A DNA stretch of 64,000 nt from Elymus sibiricus (Eukaryota; Streptophyta; Magnoliopsida; Poales; Poaceae), in assembly GCA_039707655.1 (NCBI GenBank), contig CM077676.1, positions 378,328,114 through 378,392,113 of the forward strand, written 5' to 3'. Position numbers and translations under genes: made by a program. Positions 21,207-33,773 of this stretch are shown in pieces. Numbering within the stretch: position 1 is the stretch's first letter; every line of letters begins with the position of its first letter. The notes below the pieces were generated by a model, which saw only the letters and a list, made by a program, of their open reading frames with translations, searched no databases and was not told the origin of the DNA.

Positions 21207-22589
21207 GTGGCATCAAGAGCCGTGCTATGCATAGATGCAGGTTACGATCTAGAATACATGGAGATGTATGGGTATTGCATAATATAATTTTGGAGTAGAT
21301 AAGATCTATTGCTGAAAATTATTTATGCGGGTAGCAGATAAAGTCTGTTACCCGATGTTCTTGTTGCTTCCCTGGAATTTGCGTTTGCTCAATCTCGAGA
21401 CAGCATGGTGGAATTTCACAAAGTTCTGGCAATCCGCGATCCTGATTGATCAACGAAGTGCTATCAGTTCTTTGGATTCCACCATAGTCAAAAGAAAGAT
21501 GAAATTCGCAGATGAAAGGGCATTGCAGATATGATCTGCACGGGGGTCACGCGTATGACGAAGTTTAGTATGGGGCTCGAGATTTAATTATCTCGTGTTT
21601 CATACACCCCGAGATGTTAATCTAGCAATTTTGAATTATCATACTTGATGATAAAACGTTGGTAGCTGCGGTTTAAGTCAAAACCTTAGAAGCCACAAAA
21701 AATAAAATTTTGCATAAACCGATTAGAGTCCTCTAACTTGGTTTTGCAGGATGTACATGTGATGTGGTATAGCAATGCTCATATGAATTCGATTATGTAT
21801 GAGATGACTATATGATGTAAATTTGTTAACATGACCTGCGTGTCATGATTCGGCATGATGGCTGGAGCCATATGATTGTCACTTTAATGACCTGCGTGTC
21901 AACCTTATGTAATGCACTTATTTTAGTAGCTATAGAGATAGCAATATTATTTGGTGCATCGACAAGGTGGTGGCAATCTTCGCAAAGGTGAACACCGACG
22001 CGAATGCCGAAGACGAAGAAATACTTGACTTCTCCGTCAAAAGGGGCTATACCATATCATGCTATTATGAATTGCCTGAGATGTTTATCCCTCTTGATGC
22101 ACCCTTCTCGATTGCGCGGTAGTCGCTTTTTATTAGGGTGATCTCTCACTAAAATATCAAGTAGTTAGTGTTCTCCCAAGTGTAGCACCGTCACGGCACC
22201 TAACTTTTCGGGGTATCACAGGATCTCCCTGGGTACGAACGATTAGGGATGTGTGAGGCGGGTGAGTTGAGACCTCGCAGCAAGATCACTTGGTTGTCTT
22301 GACGTTCTGGAAGGATCTCCCTGAGCTCGGAACACGCCCATCGAAAGATGAACAAGAGTCACATAGAGATGTGATCGGCAAGTTTGCCCACCGATTGAAG
22401 TTCGCGCCATCAGTGTTCATCTCGTTCAATGGCGTTGAATGGATATGCGGATCTTGAATCACTCACAATCAATTATGACAGATATTGATTTGAGTGGGAG
22501 CGCACTTTAGAATAAAACTGTTTATTCACTAGTGCAAAAATCATTATGAACAAAGTCTAAGTGAAATTGTGTTTTCCGTTGTAGATCAA
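21207..22589 (+). other. copia primer-binding site and untranslated leader
   Basis: TGGCATCAAGAGC at 21208-21220 resembles the initiator-Met tRNA primer site of copia elements (TGGTATCAGAGC) with one extra base. The 1.38 kb leader to the gag start codon has no long frame. The copies at 60680 and 63272 repeat the same leader. Confidence 0.85.
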
Positions 22590-25500
22590 ATGGCTCGCAA
22601 CAGCGCGTTCAACTTAGGCCCGATGTTAGAGAAAGAGAAGTTAGCTGCGAATGGAAACAACTATGCGGACTGGGTCCGTGCACTGAGGATTGTCCTCAGG
22701 AGCGCTAAGAAAGTGTACGTGCTTGACGGACCTCTTCCAGCTAAGCCGGCGGAAACAGCCGCGGCAGACATACAAAATGTCTGGGCCACTAAGGATGATG
22801 ATTTCAACTTAGTGCAGTGCCTCATGCTGTCTTGCATGAGTTCAGAGCTTCAAAAACGTTTTGAATTCCATAACTCCTTTGATATGATCAAGGATCTGGA
22901 TGCTCTGTACAAGTTTAATGCACGGTCTGAACGTTTTGATATCATGAAAATGATGGCGGAGACCAAGATGGCTGAGGGCAGTTCAGTTGGCGAGCACGTA
23001 GTCAATATGATTGGCTACGCTGAAAGGCTTAAAACCTTGGAATTTCCACTTCCGCCAGAGCATGTTATGGACTTGTTGCTAGGTTCACTCCCCTCGTCTT
23101 ATAGCGGTTTTATCATGAACTACAACATGAATGGGATGAACAAAACGCCTAATGAGGTGCTTGCCATGCTGAAAACTGTTGAAGGAGGACTGCAGAAAAA
23201 TCGCAAGCAAGTGTTGCTTGTGAATAAAACTCCCAGTTTCAAAAATAAAGGCAAGCCAAAGAAGGGCAAGGACGCCGGTAAGACCGGCTTCCAACGCAAA
23301 TCTAAGGGCGGAGCCAAGAATGAAACTGAGTGCTTCTACTGCAAGGGCACAGGACACTGGAAGAGAAACTGCAAGAAGTATCTGGAAGATAAGAAGTCCG
23401 GGAAAACCGGAAAAGGTATAATTGTTATACAAGTTAATGTCATTGACGTTTTGCTTGCTAGCGAAAATTCTAAGTCTTGGGTATTTGATACCGGATCGGT
23501 TGCTCACATTTGCAACTCGATACAGGGGCTTCAGAAGGTGCGCAAGCTGGCAAAGAATGAAGTCGTGATGCGTGTCGGGAACGGCGCTGGGATCGCCGCT
23601 CAAGCCGTCGGCATTATGCCTCTACGTCCCCCTTCAGGATTTATTTTGGGACTTAGTAACTGTTATTTTGTTCCGTTGCTGTGTAGAAACATTATCTCTG
23701 GATCATGTTTAGTACACGATGGGTACTCCTACAAGTCTGAGAACAATGGTTGTTCACTTTATTGTAAGGATATGTTTTATGGATTTGCACCCATTGTTGG
23801 GGGCCTTTTCATACTAAATCTTGAATGTGGAAATGATGTCTTTAACGTGAATGCTAAACGCCTTAAGAAGGCTGATACCACCACCACTTACTTGTGGCAC
23901 TGTCGGCTTGGCCACATCGGAAAGAAACGCATGCAAAGACTCCATAAAGATGGAGTTTTACCGTCCCTTGATTTTGAATCATTTGACACATGTGAAGCTT
24001 GCTTGATGGGAAAAATGACCAAGACGCCATTCACGGGTCATCCTGAATGGGCGGGTGAATTATTGGAAATAATACATAGTGATGTATGTGGTCCAATGAA
24101 CACGGCCGCACGGGGTGGGTATTTTTACTTTGTGACTTTTACTGATGATTTAAGTGGGTATGGCTATATCTACTTAATGAAGCATAAGTCGGAAACCTTT
24201 GAAAAGTTCAAAGAATTTCAGAATGAGGTAGAAAATCATCGTAACAAAAGGATTAAGTTTCTGCGGTCTGATCGCGGAGGCGAATATCTTAGTCACGAGT
24301 TTGGCCAACATCTGAGTGACCGTGGAATCGTTTCACAGCTTACGCCTCCCGGAACTCCACAGCGAAACGGAGTGTCGGAACGGCGTAACCGAACCCTGTT
24401 AGACATGGTAAGGTCGATGATGTCTCTTACAGATCTTCCGACATCTTTTTGGGGTCACGCACTACTCACTGCCGCTTATACATTAAACAGAGCACCGTCT
24501 AAGTCTGTTGAGACGACGCCATTTGAATTATGGTATGGGAAGAAACCCAATGTGTCGCATCTCAAGGTTTGGGGTTGTGAAGCGTATGTAAAATGTTTAC
24601 AACCAAGCAAACTCGACCCCAGAGCAGACAAATGTTACTTTGTAGGTTATCCAATTAACACCATTGGGTATTCCTTCTACCACAAGTCCGAGGGCAAAGT
24701 GTTTGTCGCAAAAGTTGGACATTTTCTCGAGAAAGAGTTTCTCGCCAAAGAATTAAGTGGGAGGACAGTACAACTTAATGAGATTAGTGAATCTTCAGCA
24801 ACCGTTGATATGGCTAAGGAACCGGAGGAAATTCCGCTAATTATCCCTACAACTGAGCCGGAAGTTGTCGCATATGATGCGGAAACTTCAAACACTGTTG
24901 TAACTGAACCGCGCAGATCAGGTAGGGCTATCCAGCCACCTGAGTGGTTTCATAACGAAATCTTCATTCTTGAAGACGATGAACCTGCGCACTACAAGGA
25001 AGCGATGGCGGGGCCTAGCTCAAGGGAATGGCACAAAGCCATGAGATCCGAAATGGAATCCATGTACGAAAACCAAGTTTGGAACTTGGAAGAACTTCCA
25101 GATGGCGTAAAACCCATTGGTTGTAAATGGATTTTCAAAAGAAAGACGGACGCGGATGGTAACATTACTATCCACAAAGCTAGACTTGTCGCGAAAGGGT
25201 TCACGCAAGTTCCAGGAGAGGACTACGACGAGACTTTCTCGCCCGTAGCTATGCTTAGGTCTGTTCGGATATTACTAGCAATTGCTGCTTATTTCGATTA
25301 TGAAATATGGCAGATGGATGTCAAAACGGCTTTCCTAAATTGAAACCTTGATAGGGATGTATACATGATACAGCCAGAAGGTTTTGTCGATCCTAAGAAT
25401 GCTGGAAAGGTATGTAAGCTTCAGAAAGCCATTTATGGTCTGAAGCAAGCATCAAGGAGCTGGAATATTCGTTTTGATGAAGTGGTCAAAGAGTTTGGCT

Positions 25501-26552
25501 TCATCAGGAACGATGAAGAATCTTGTGTGTACAAGAAGTTTAGTGGGAGCGCAAAAGCATTTCTAATCTTGTATGTGGATGACATATTGTTGATTGGAAA
25601 TGACGTGAATTTCCTTAGCGAAATAAAAGACTCATTGAAGAAGAGTTTTTCAATGAAAGACTTAGGCGAAGCGGCATATGTATTAGGCATCAGGATCTAT
25701 AGAGATAGATCAAGACGCCTGATAGCGCTAAGCCAAAGCACGTACATTGACAAGGTGTTGAAAAGGTTCAACATGGAGAACTCCAAGAAAGGCCTACTCC
25801 CCATGTCACCTGGCACAGTGCTTTGCAAGAATCAGAGTCCTCGGACCCTTGATGAGCGAGTACAAATGAATGATATTCCATATGCTTCGGCAGTTGGTTC
25901 TATTATGTATGCCATGCTATGTACAAGACCGGATGTTTCCTATGCGCTAAGTGTTAGCAGCCGGTACCAAGGTGATCCAGGATTGGAACACTGGGCCGCA
26001 GTCAAGGGTATTCTTAAGTACCTCAGGAGGACCAAGGATTTACTCCTTGTGTACGGAGGTGATGAAGAGCTCATTGTAAGTTGTTACACTGATGCAGGCT
26101 TCATGTCTGACCCAGATGACTTCAAATCTCAATCTGGCTATGTTTTCATATTGAACGGCGGCGCAGTTGATTGGAAAAGTTCCAAACAAAAGACTGTGGC
26201 GGATTCTACGACAGAGGCGGAATATGTTGCTGCTTCAGAAGCCTCCAAGAAAGCTGTCGGTATCAAGCAATTTCTTGAAGATCTTGGTGTGGTTCCAAGT
26301 GCTCTGGACCCGGTGGAGATCTATTGTGATAATAGTGGCGCCGTGGCTCAGGCAAGGGAGCCATGCTCGCACCATAAGACAATGCATATTCAACGCAAAT
26401 TTAAACTCATTCGACATCATGTCGAAGAAGGTTTAGTGAAAGTACACAAAGTTCACACGGATCTGAATGTGTCAGACCCGATGACGAAGCCTCTACCACG
26501 AGCAAAGCATGAGCAACACCGGATTGCCATTGGTGTTAGGGAAGCCATGTAA
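22590..26552 (+). pseudogene. copia Gag-Pol polyprotein with one in-frame stop
   Basis: ATG at 22590. Order: Gag; zinc knuckle CFYCKGTGHWKRNC (from about residue 248); aspartic protease with DTG at residues 300-302; integrase with its GAG-pre-integrase HCRLGH region, HSDVCGP, FTDDLSGY and the GVSERRNRTL Glu; reverse transcriptase with YVDDILLIGND near 25575; RNase H to the C-terminus. Protease-integrase-RT-RNase H order defines Ty1/copia. The single visible lesion is TGA at 25341-25343 in the RT region, where one base change from GGA would explain it; the frame continues unchanged downstream. About 1,320 codons, normal for the family. Confidence 0.93.
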
Positions 26553-26570
26553 CTAGATTATGACTCTAGT

Positions 26571-26583
26571 GCAAGTGGGAGAC
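26571..26583 (+). other. copia polypurine tract
   Basis: GCAAGTGGGAGAC directly before the 3' LTR, the expected plus-strand primer position. Confidence 0.85.
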
Positions 26584-27807
26584 TGTAGGAGATATGCCCT
26601 AGAGGCAGTAATATCAGTTACTTTTGTATCTCAGAGTTTGTAATGAATGTTTATGATCCATGCTATAACTGCAATGATTCTCGAGTCTACAATAACCACG
26701 AGGCTTGGAGGGAAACTCATGTGCACGTGTGGTATAATAAACGGTAAATTGTATTCCTAGTCTTGCCTCTACGACTGGCTCAAGTATTGCATGATGATCC
26801 TGTTTTCCTGATCATGGGCATGGCTATGCCGGCAATTTTGAGGGCACGATGTTGGTAGAACACTTGTGTTGAATCGACCCAAATTGATGTTATACTATGA
26901 GATATATTCGTCACAAGTTAATGGTTAAATAACACAGAGATGGTTAATGTTTGCATGATTCCTTAGACCATGAGAGTATCGAGTTTCTTCATGCTTGCTT
27001 CATGAACTTTGGGGTTTGTTAAACGTCATCCGTAAAAGGGTGGCTATTACGGCTGCTTACAGGTTCATGGAAAAGTATGTCAAGTAACTTGATAGCTCAA
27101 GATTGGGATTTGCTCCTCCGACGTTGGAGAGATATCTCTGGGCCCTCTCGGTGTTACGGTATCCATCATCGTCTGGCCAGACACTTTGTGATTTGATCAC
27201 GGGGATGCCGGAACACGGGAACGAGAAAAGAGAACAATACCGGCAACGAGGTAACTGGCATAGTGGGCAAGTTGTTGATCCACGGGGATGCCAACATGTC
27301 TCACCTCGGGTAATTGTAACATATCGCGAAGCAACAGGAATAGCACACGGCAACTGGAGGTTCACTCGAATATTTATTCGTGTGGGTATAGGGATCGATA
27401 TGGGTGTCCACGGCTCCGATGTTGATCATTGATCGGAAGGGGTTCCGGGTCATGTCTATGCTTCACCGAACCTATAGGGTCACACGCTTAAGGGTCATCT
27501 ATCTGTTGAATACTAGACAGGGAGTCTGAGAGAAAAACACCGGAAAAGTTTCGGACGACGAAAAAGTTTTGGACAGCGGAAAAGTTCCGCAGAGAGAGGT
27601 CACCGGATGAGTTTAGGTGAAACTGGAAAAGTTGTTTCAGGGGATACCATAAAGTCATATTGGTCTTGGCACATGCCTGATAATTCTTGGAGGGTGCCAG
27701 AATCGTTCTGGAAACTTTTTTGGAATTTTCTGGAATGAAAACCGGAAATGTTCCGGAGCTGCCGAAACCGCTTCAGATGCTTTTCGCAGATGAAATCACT
27801 AAACCGA
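26584..27807 (+). repeat. Truncated 3' LTR of the copia element
   Basis: Follows the 5' LTR for about 1.22 kb, then ends at CACTAAACCGAAA and switches to unrelated gypsy sequence. About 880 bp of LTR are missing. Differences from the 5' LTR are mostly single transitions. Confidence 0.9.
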
Positions 27808-28903
27808 AATACATCATAGGCGGTTCCCAAACAGAAAGTAAAGTTTATTTCCTTTCCACCATTCTTTCACAATCCATGGCTAGCCGTATCCACGGGTGCC
27901 CTCCATACCAACACTTTCCAAGGAATTTTGTTGTTATTAATTTTGATTTCATTGTGGGACTGGGCATCCCTATTACCAGCCACTCTCTCGTGCAATGACA
28001 AGTGAATAAACACTCATCATGAGAATAACACACCTAGCATGGAAAATAATGGCCACCCCCTGCCGCTTCATGAGCGGTACGGGCACACTAAACGGAAAAA
28101 TTATTTTGAAATTTAGAGTTGGCACACGCAAATTTACTTGGAACGGCATTGAAATACCGCATATAGGTAGATATAGTGGACTCATTTGGCACAACTTAGG
28201 TTTAAGGATTTTGGATGCACAAGCAGTATTTCCGCTTAGTACAAATGAAGGCTAGCAAAAGATTGAGAAGCAACCAACCAAAAAATGAAAACCGTCATAA
28301 ACATGCATTGAACATAACTAACACCGAATAATGCACCATAAGTAGGATATAATTTCATTGCATAACTATTGACTTAACGTGCATGCATAGGGAATCACAA
28401 ACCTTAACACTAATATTTTTACTAAATCACAATTACTCACTAACATGACTCACATATTATCATTTCCATATCGCAAAACTATTGCAAGGAATCACACTCA
28501 TCATATCCAATGATCTATATCAAAGTTTTTATTTATATCCCTCTTGAATATTCATCAATTTGGGACCAAATTCATATCTTGTGCAAATTACCGTTACTAT
28601 TGTCAACTCTCAAAAAGATTTAAGTGAAGCATGAGAGTGCAAATATTTCTTCAAAATTTCAATCTTATCAATTCTCAAAATAATATAAGTGAAGCATGAG
28701 AATTCATTTCTTCAAAATTTTAATCTTATCAATTCTCAAAATAATATAAGTGAAGCATGAGAATTCATTTCTTCAAAATTTTAATCAACTCTCAAAATAA
28801 CATAAGTGAAGCATGAGAGTTTATTTCTTCAAAATATAGCCACCACCGTGCTCAAAAAGATTTAAGTGAAGCACTAGAGCAACTGCCTAGCTCAAAAAAT
28901 TTA
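27808..28903 (-). other. Interior of gypsy B, non-coding, with tandem repeats
   Basis: No long frame. About 28640-28890 holds four degenerate copies of a roughly 60-bp unit containing AAATAATATAAGTGAAGCAT and TTTCTTCAAAATTTTAATC. A related GCTTCACTTA-containing array occurs in gypsy C at 45970-46190. Confidence 0.75.
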
Positions 28904-29076
28904 GGGAAAATTGATTTTATACCCTTAGTTGTGTCACACTCGGCAGGTTTGCCCCTACTTTCAGAAAACACTCGTTCTTGCCCAACTCACTTTCGTTTTC
29001 TTATGCTTTTGCCCTTCCGGCACGGTTCCGTCCAGTTAGCGCTGTTTGACTGCTACCGGCGCTAGATTTTGGACAT
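28904..29076 (+). repeat. MULE-2 left terminal inverted repeat
   Basis: Starts GGGAAAATTGATTTTATACC and ends GCGCTAGATTTTGGACA; pairs with 33774-33948. Confidence 0.92.
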
Positions 29077-29207
29077 TTTTGCCCCTGTTGCTGCTAACCC
29101 TCAGTACCCCTTCGTCCTCAGGCAGGTCGCGCAAAAAACAGAGGGAGGGAAGGCGCGGAAAAATTGGAGGGGGAAGCGGGAAGCGGGAGAGAAAGGAGCG
29201 GGAGCGC

Positions 29208-29869
29208 ATGGTGAGCTCGGGCTCGTCCAACTTCTCACCGGCGACCGGAGAGGTAAGTAATGCGGTGGCATTTCGTGCTCCTCCACCCCCAACCCCAGTT
29301 CAATCTAGGGTTTTCAAGGGTTTGTGACATTTGGGGGAAATTTTGACCTTTTGTTTTAGGTCGATGGGGTCGGGATTGTGCAGCATTCCTCGGAGTTTTA
29401 TCTTCCCGACGAGTCCTACTCTGGCTTGGAGTTTTTGTCGAAGCATCGCTGCCCTGGTCATGGCCTTGTTCCTGCCCGCCGTGTATCATGGGGAGGTGCA
29501 AGCAGTGGCCGTCATTTTTTAGGTTGTCCATTAGATGTAAGTTCTTGTGAATTTGAGACAGATTTAGTTTTTGTTTATGTATACTCTCTAATACTGATTC
29601 CTCTGATATGCAATTAGTTACCAGAAGAGTGTGAATGGGTGGTTTGGGTTGACCCACCTCCTCCATTGCGTGTTGCCCTTGCTTTTGAAGACTTGCACGC
29701 CGAGGTTGAAGATAGTTGGATCAAATGCCACCATTTGAAGAAGGAAAACGTAGAGCTGGCAAGGAAGAACATGGCTTTGAAGAAGAAAGTTAGAGAGAGA
29801 GATGAGATGCTGCTGGTGTGGGCACTGTTGTTTGTGGGAATTGTTATGTGTGTTGTACTGGTATGGTAG
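29208..29869 (+). CDS. GRF-type zinc finger, coiled-coil, membrane-anchored accessory protein of MULE-2
   Basis: Three exons, 29208-29252, 29360-29536 and 29618-29869, with clean GTAAG donors and TTTTAG/AATTAG acceptors, all phase 0, giving 157 residues without lesions. Residues about 40-90 carry a GRF-like zinc finger: RCPGHGLVPARRVSW, GRHFLGC and EECEWVVWVD supply C-x2-H, C and C ligands. Next is a Lys/Glu-rich predicted coiled coil (HLKKENVELARKNMALKKKV) and a C-terminal hydrophobic helix (LLVWALLFVGIVMCVVLVW), so it may be tail-anchored. GRF fingers bind single-stranded nucleic acid in proteins such as APE2 and TOP3A; function here is unknown. The ATG lies 130 bp inside the TIR. It occupies the position mudrB has in MuDR, though no similarity to mudrB is claimed. 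Confidence 0.75.
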
Positions 29870-30182
29870 ATGTAGTTCATCGATGTATTTGAAGTAGTTA
29901 AGTAATTGAAGTAGTTAACTAACTAAACAGCACAGATCAAATAAGATAGTGATGAACAAAGGGAATAACATCAAACAGCACACAGAAAAGGTCAAGTGCA
30001 TAACAACATTATGTTCATAGCAACACCAAGTGCATAATAGCACACAATACACATAACACTGGGCATAACTAGTGCATAAAGCACTCAGAAGTTCAGCAAC
30101 AAATTTCACAGAGTCAAGTGCACATAGATCAACATCTAGTTCATAACAGCATCAAACCAAATAGAGCACACTACTTAAACCT
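29870..30182. other. Convergent 3' spacer of MULE-2
   Basis: 313 bp between the two facing stop codons. A/T-rich with CAAATAAG and repeated AGTGCATAA(C/T)A motifs; probably holds both 3' UTRs. No frame of note. Confidence 0.5.
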
Positions 30183-33100
30183 CTAGAACTTTAGTTTTTT
30201 GCTCCTGGTGTTCTTGGCTGGGTTTGGAGCTTCCCTTGACTTGCTTCTGGTGTTCTTAGCTAGGTTGGGGGCAGTGGGTGGAGCTTCAAATGGTGCTGGT
30301 GCTTTCTTTGCAGGAGAAACAACCTTGCTATCAACACTACTTCCAGTAACTGAGCAGAATGTATTTGCTGGTTGCAAATCTCCACCTCTCTTCTCTTTCA
30401 CACACTTTGGAGAAGCTCCTCTATCTGCTGCTCTTTTATTGTTCTTCCTAGGGCTAAAACAATTGCAAACATGTCACAAATTGTAAGATATGCATGAAGA
30501 GAAATGGATTTCAGAATGAGACATACCTTACTACACTTGCTTGTGTAGATGCTTCCTTTGGTGGTGGCATTTGCTGCTGGACAACATCAGGTACTGGCTC
30601 ATCCTCATCCTCATCTTGCACTTCTGCTACTGCTGGCTCATTAGCTGTAGGATGATCATCTGCATTTTGTGCACCCCAATGTTCTTCTTCTCCAAAGGCT
30701 GGATCAACAGATAGCGTGCAGCCCTTGGCCTGGTGTCCATATCTTCCACACCTCTTGCACTTCTTCTTTCAAGGCCCAAGGCCCTTTCCTTCACTGCTAG
30801 CTCTAATCCTCTGCTTTCTTGGCCTACCTGGTGCTTGCTTCTGAACAGGAGCACATAATTTGAATCCAGGATCTACAATGTCCCACTGTTGCTTGCCTTT
30901 CAAAGCTGGTAGGTTTTCAGCATAAGTAGCTTTGAACATCTCCACAAAGTAGTACTTATGGACATACTTCTCAAGTGCACTAGCTTCACCTCTTAAAGCA
31001 GTGATAAAGAAAAGGGCATGGATGCATGGCTTACCAGTGACCTGCCATTGTCTGCAACTGCAAGTCCATTTTTCCAAGTCCACATGGTACCTCCATTCTC
31101 TCTTCTCTCTGTCAGTTGCAGTTACCTCAACCTCTGTTGGTCTTCTCCTAACTATGCTCATCAACAAACCTTTAGTTTTCTCCATTAATGCCTTCATTAC
31201 TGCTGGTATGATGAAGTGCCCAATGAAATGGTCAATGCAAATTCTTTTTCTTAAGTCAAACTTCTCGATAATATACTGCCTGATCTTGTCCAGCAGGTCC
31301 ACTAGGTGTAGGCCCTTGTATTTCTTGATTCTGGAGTTGAATGATTCAGCAAGATTGTTGTTAACATAGTCAACCTTGCTCAATTCAGTGAAAGCTGCTC
31401 TAGCCCAGATTTTTGTGTGGTGCTCCTCAAGATAATCCTTTACTTTGGGCCTGCTTTTCAGCTGGTTTAGATGATAGTTGTGCTTCTTGATGCTGTAAGT
31501 TAGTGAGCAAGGCCACAGATTGTCATCATAGAACTTCCCTTTGAATTTCTTGCTGAAATTTTGAGCCAAATGTCTCATGCACTCTCCGTGCTCCACTCCA
31601 GGATAAACATCATCAACAACACTCTCCAGTCCTTTGCAAGCATCAATATGTATGACTAAACCTTCAGGATGTCCTATTGCTTCCTTCAGGTTTTTGAAAA
31701 ACCAGGTCCAACTCTCAGTTGACTCCACTTCAAGAACACCATATGCAACAGGAAATAACCAGTTGTGAGCATCTAGGGCACATGCTGCTACAAGTTGGCC
31801 CCTGAACCTACCATGCAATGCAGTTGCATCTACAGCCAAGTATGGCCTGCACCCCTCCAAGAACCCCTTCTGACAAGCTTTGAAGCATACAAAAACCCTT
31901 CTAAAACACTCCTTGTAGAATTTCTTTCCTTTTAACTTGTACTCCACTGTGTGCTTGTCAATGTCAACAACACTTCCTGGTGATGCCCTCTCTACTTCAG
32001 CTTTGAATGCATAAAGTAACTGAAAACTATGACTGTACTTACCATAGATCCTGTCAAGTGCCATCTCCTTACCATAGTAGCATCTGCTGTATGGCACCTC
32101 AAGACCATACTTCTCTAACAGCCTACCCTGAATTTCCTTTGTGCCAATCCCTGGATTTTTTCTGATCCAAGCCATAGAAGCATCTACAATACACCTTCTT
32201 TTTGCAGCTCTCAATCTCTGAGATCTGTTCACACTAGGACATGTGTGAGGGTGGGGGTTCACTTTGATCTGAAAACATATGAAAATAAAACAAATAGTTA
32301 GTCAAAATAACATTAGTAAAACAAATAGGTACATTTTTAAGGAAAACATAACTAAAACAATAGCTAGTACCTGAAACAAAGTGCTCCTCCTCATCAAAGA
32401 TGCATGCAGCCTCCACTTACACCTGTCATAGGCACATTTTACAGTAAACCTAGTTGGGTCACTCTTCAGTGTAATGTACTCAGTTTCAGACTTGATTGAG
32501 AAAGTTCCAACTGCATTTTTGCAATCAACTGCATTAGGAAAGACCACACCTTCCTCAATAGATGGATTATCTCTATCATACATCATTACAGGTCTGTCCT
32601 CATCTGCATCCTCAAAAGCTCCCATGTCATGATCCTCTTGCCTCTCATCATCATCTGTATCTGAAAATTCTGCAGGTATGTACTCTTCATTTGTTGTATG
32701 TTCCTCATTGTTGTGCTGGACATAACCTGGATAAAGTTTCTCGTCCTCCTCATCGGATAAAATAGGTGCATCAGGCAGTGCCTCCTCCACAACTGGATCA
32801 ACTGGATCAATAGTAGCAGTTGGGGTGCTACTTCCACTTGCTGCACTAGTTCCAGGAGCACTAGGAGTACTACTAGCAGCTGGCCTGGATGCAGATGGCC
32901 TACCCCTTCTTCTACCCCTTGCCCCTCCAACTGCTGTCCTGAATTCAAGTGTTTTTTCACACCTTTCTCCTCTCTTTCTCTGAATTACTGTAATTTCCAG
33001 ATTGCATGACATTGCCTCTGCATTACTTGCAAACATCACACCTAACTCATCATCACATTGTAAAGGGTTCCAACACTCCTTTGTACTATCCCAGTATCTA

Positions 33101-33255
33101 ATCTCAACAGCATCAAACAGTCCCCATGGATACTTGGCACAAATAGCAGCCCTAAAATCATTAAATGAACTAGTACTGCTGTCCACAACTAATGGAAAAG
33201 TGAAGCTGCTTTCTTTTCCTCTAGTACCAGCAGAAACTAAAACTATGGTCTCCAT
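30183..33255 (-). pseudogene. MURA transposase of MULE-2, three exons, one in-frame stop
   Basis: Exons 33255-32371, 32268-30527 and 30453-30183; introns are GT-AG and the frame holds across both. Total about 965 codons. Domains: PB1-like (residues 1-95); Ser/Pro/acidic linker; MuDR DNA-binding region (about 230-295); MULE catalytic core with [19 protein letters not shown] and [14 protein letters not shown] zinc finger [17 protein letters not shown]. Then comes TGA at 30771-30769, followed in frame by a CCHC knuckle (CKRCGRYGHQAKGC) and a Lys-rich tail with KNTRSK repeats. The TGA is explained by one C-to-T change of CGA. The product ending there would keep catalytic core and SWIM but lose the knuckle. 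A 5' UTR intron is likely (33409-33257). Confidence 0.9.
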
Positions 33256-33773
33256 TCTAACAGACAGAAAGAATGCAACCGCTAGATCCATCCTACGATA
33301 ATGAACAAAGCATCTCCCATGAGAAATTGAACCAAACCGAGCCTAAATCTTCTCTGAATCCATCCAATGATACTAAGCAGAGAGGAGCAGATCTGAGACT
33401 GATACTTACCCCGCCGGGATCTCACGTCCAGATGTGGTGCCCTTGTCGCCGTGGCTGCCACCACAGCTGCTTCAACGCTCCCCCTAGCCGATGACGAGCC
33501 CTTACCACTGTGGACGACGCCACCGCCGCCGTGGACGCAGCCACCATCGCCTTCTCCGCTCTCCCATGCCGATGCGGTGCCCTACTTGCGGCGGCTGCCG
33601 CCGCCTAGGGTTTCTCCGGTCTCCCCCATCGCCTGCAAATGGATCTGGTGGTGCGAGGAAGGGTTTGTGGATCTGGTGGTGAGCCGCCGACGAAACTAGG
33701 GTTTCCAAGAGTGAGAATGGGGAACGAGAGAGTGAGAGTGGGAACGGGCTGGTTAGATCGACCGGGGGCTAGT

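Larger units (their letters stand above)
19107..27807 (+). mobile_element. Ty1/copia element (Angela/BARE type), 3' LTR truncated
   Basis: 5' LTR 19107-21206, primer-binding site 21208-21220, leader, one polyprotein frame 22590-26552, polypurine tract 26571-26583, partial 3' LTR 26584-27807. ATCTT (19102-19106) precedes it in MULE-1, but the right-hand duplicate is lost because the 3' LTR stops part-way and gypsy DNA follows. By eye the LTRs differ at about 7 sites over their shared 1.22 kb, indicating a very recent insertion. Family call rests on the TGTAGGAGATATGCCC start and pol sequence. Confidence 0.93.

Noticed and set aside
22569..22589. Upstream GTG start for the copia polyprotein
   Set aside because: The ATG at 22590 matches the usual Gag start of this family; non-ATG initiation has no support.
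28640..28890. CRISPR-like regular repeats
   Set aside because: Degenerate tandem repeats of about 60 bp without unique spacers, inside a plant retrotransposon.
33451..33708. Short GC-rich frames near the right end of MULE-2
   Set aside because: Better explained as the 5' UTR exon of MURA-2 (GTAAGT donor at 33409-33404).
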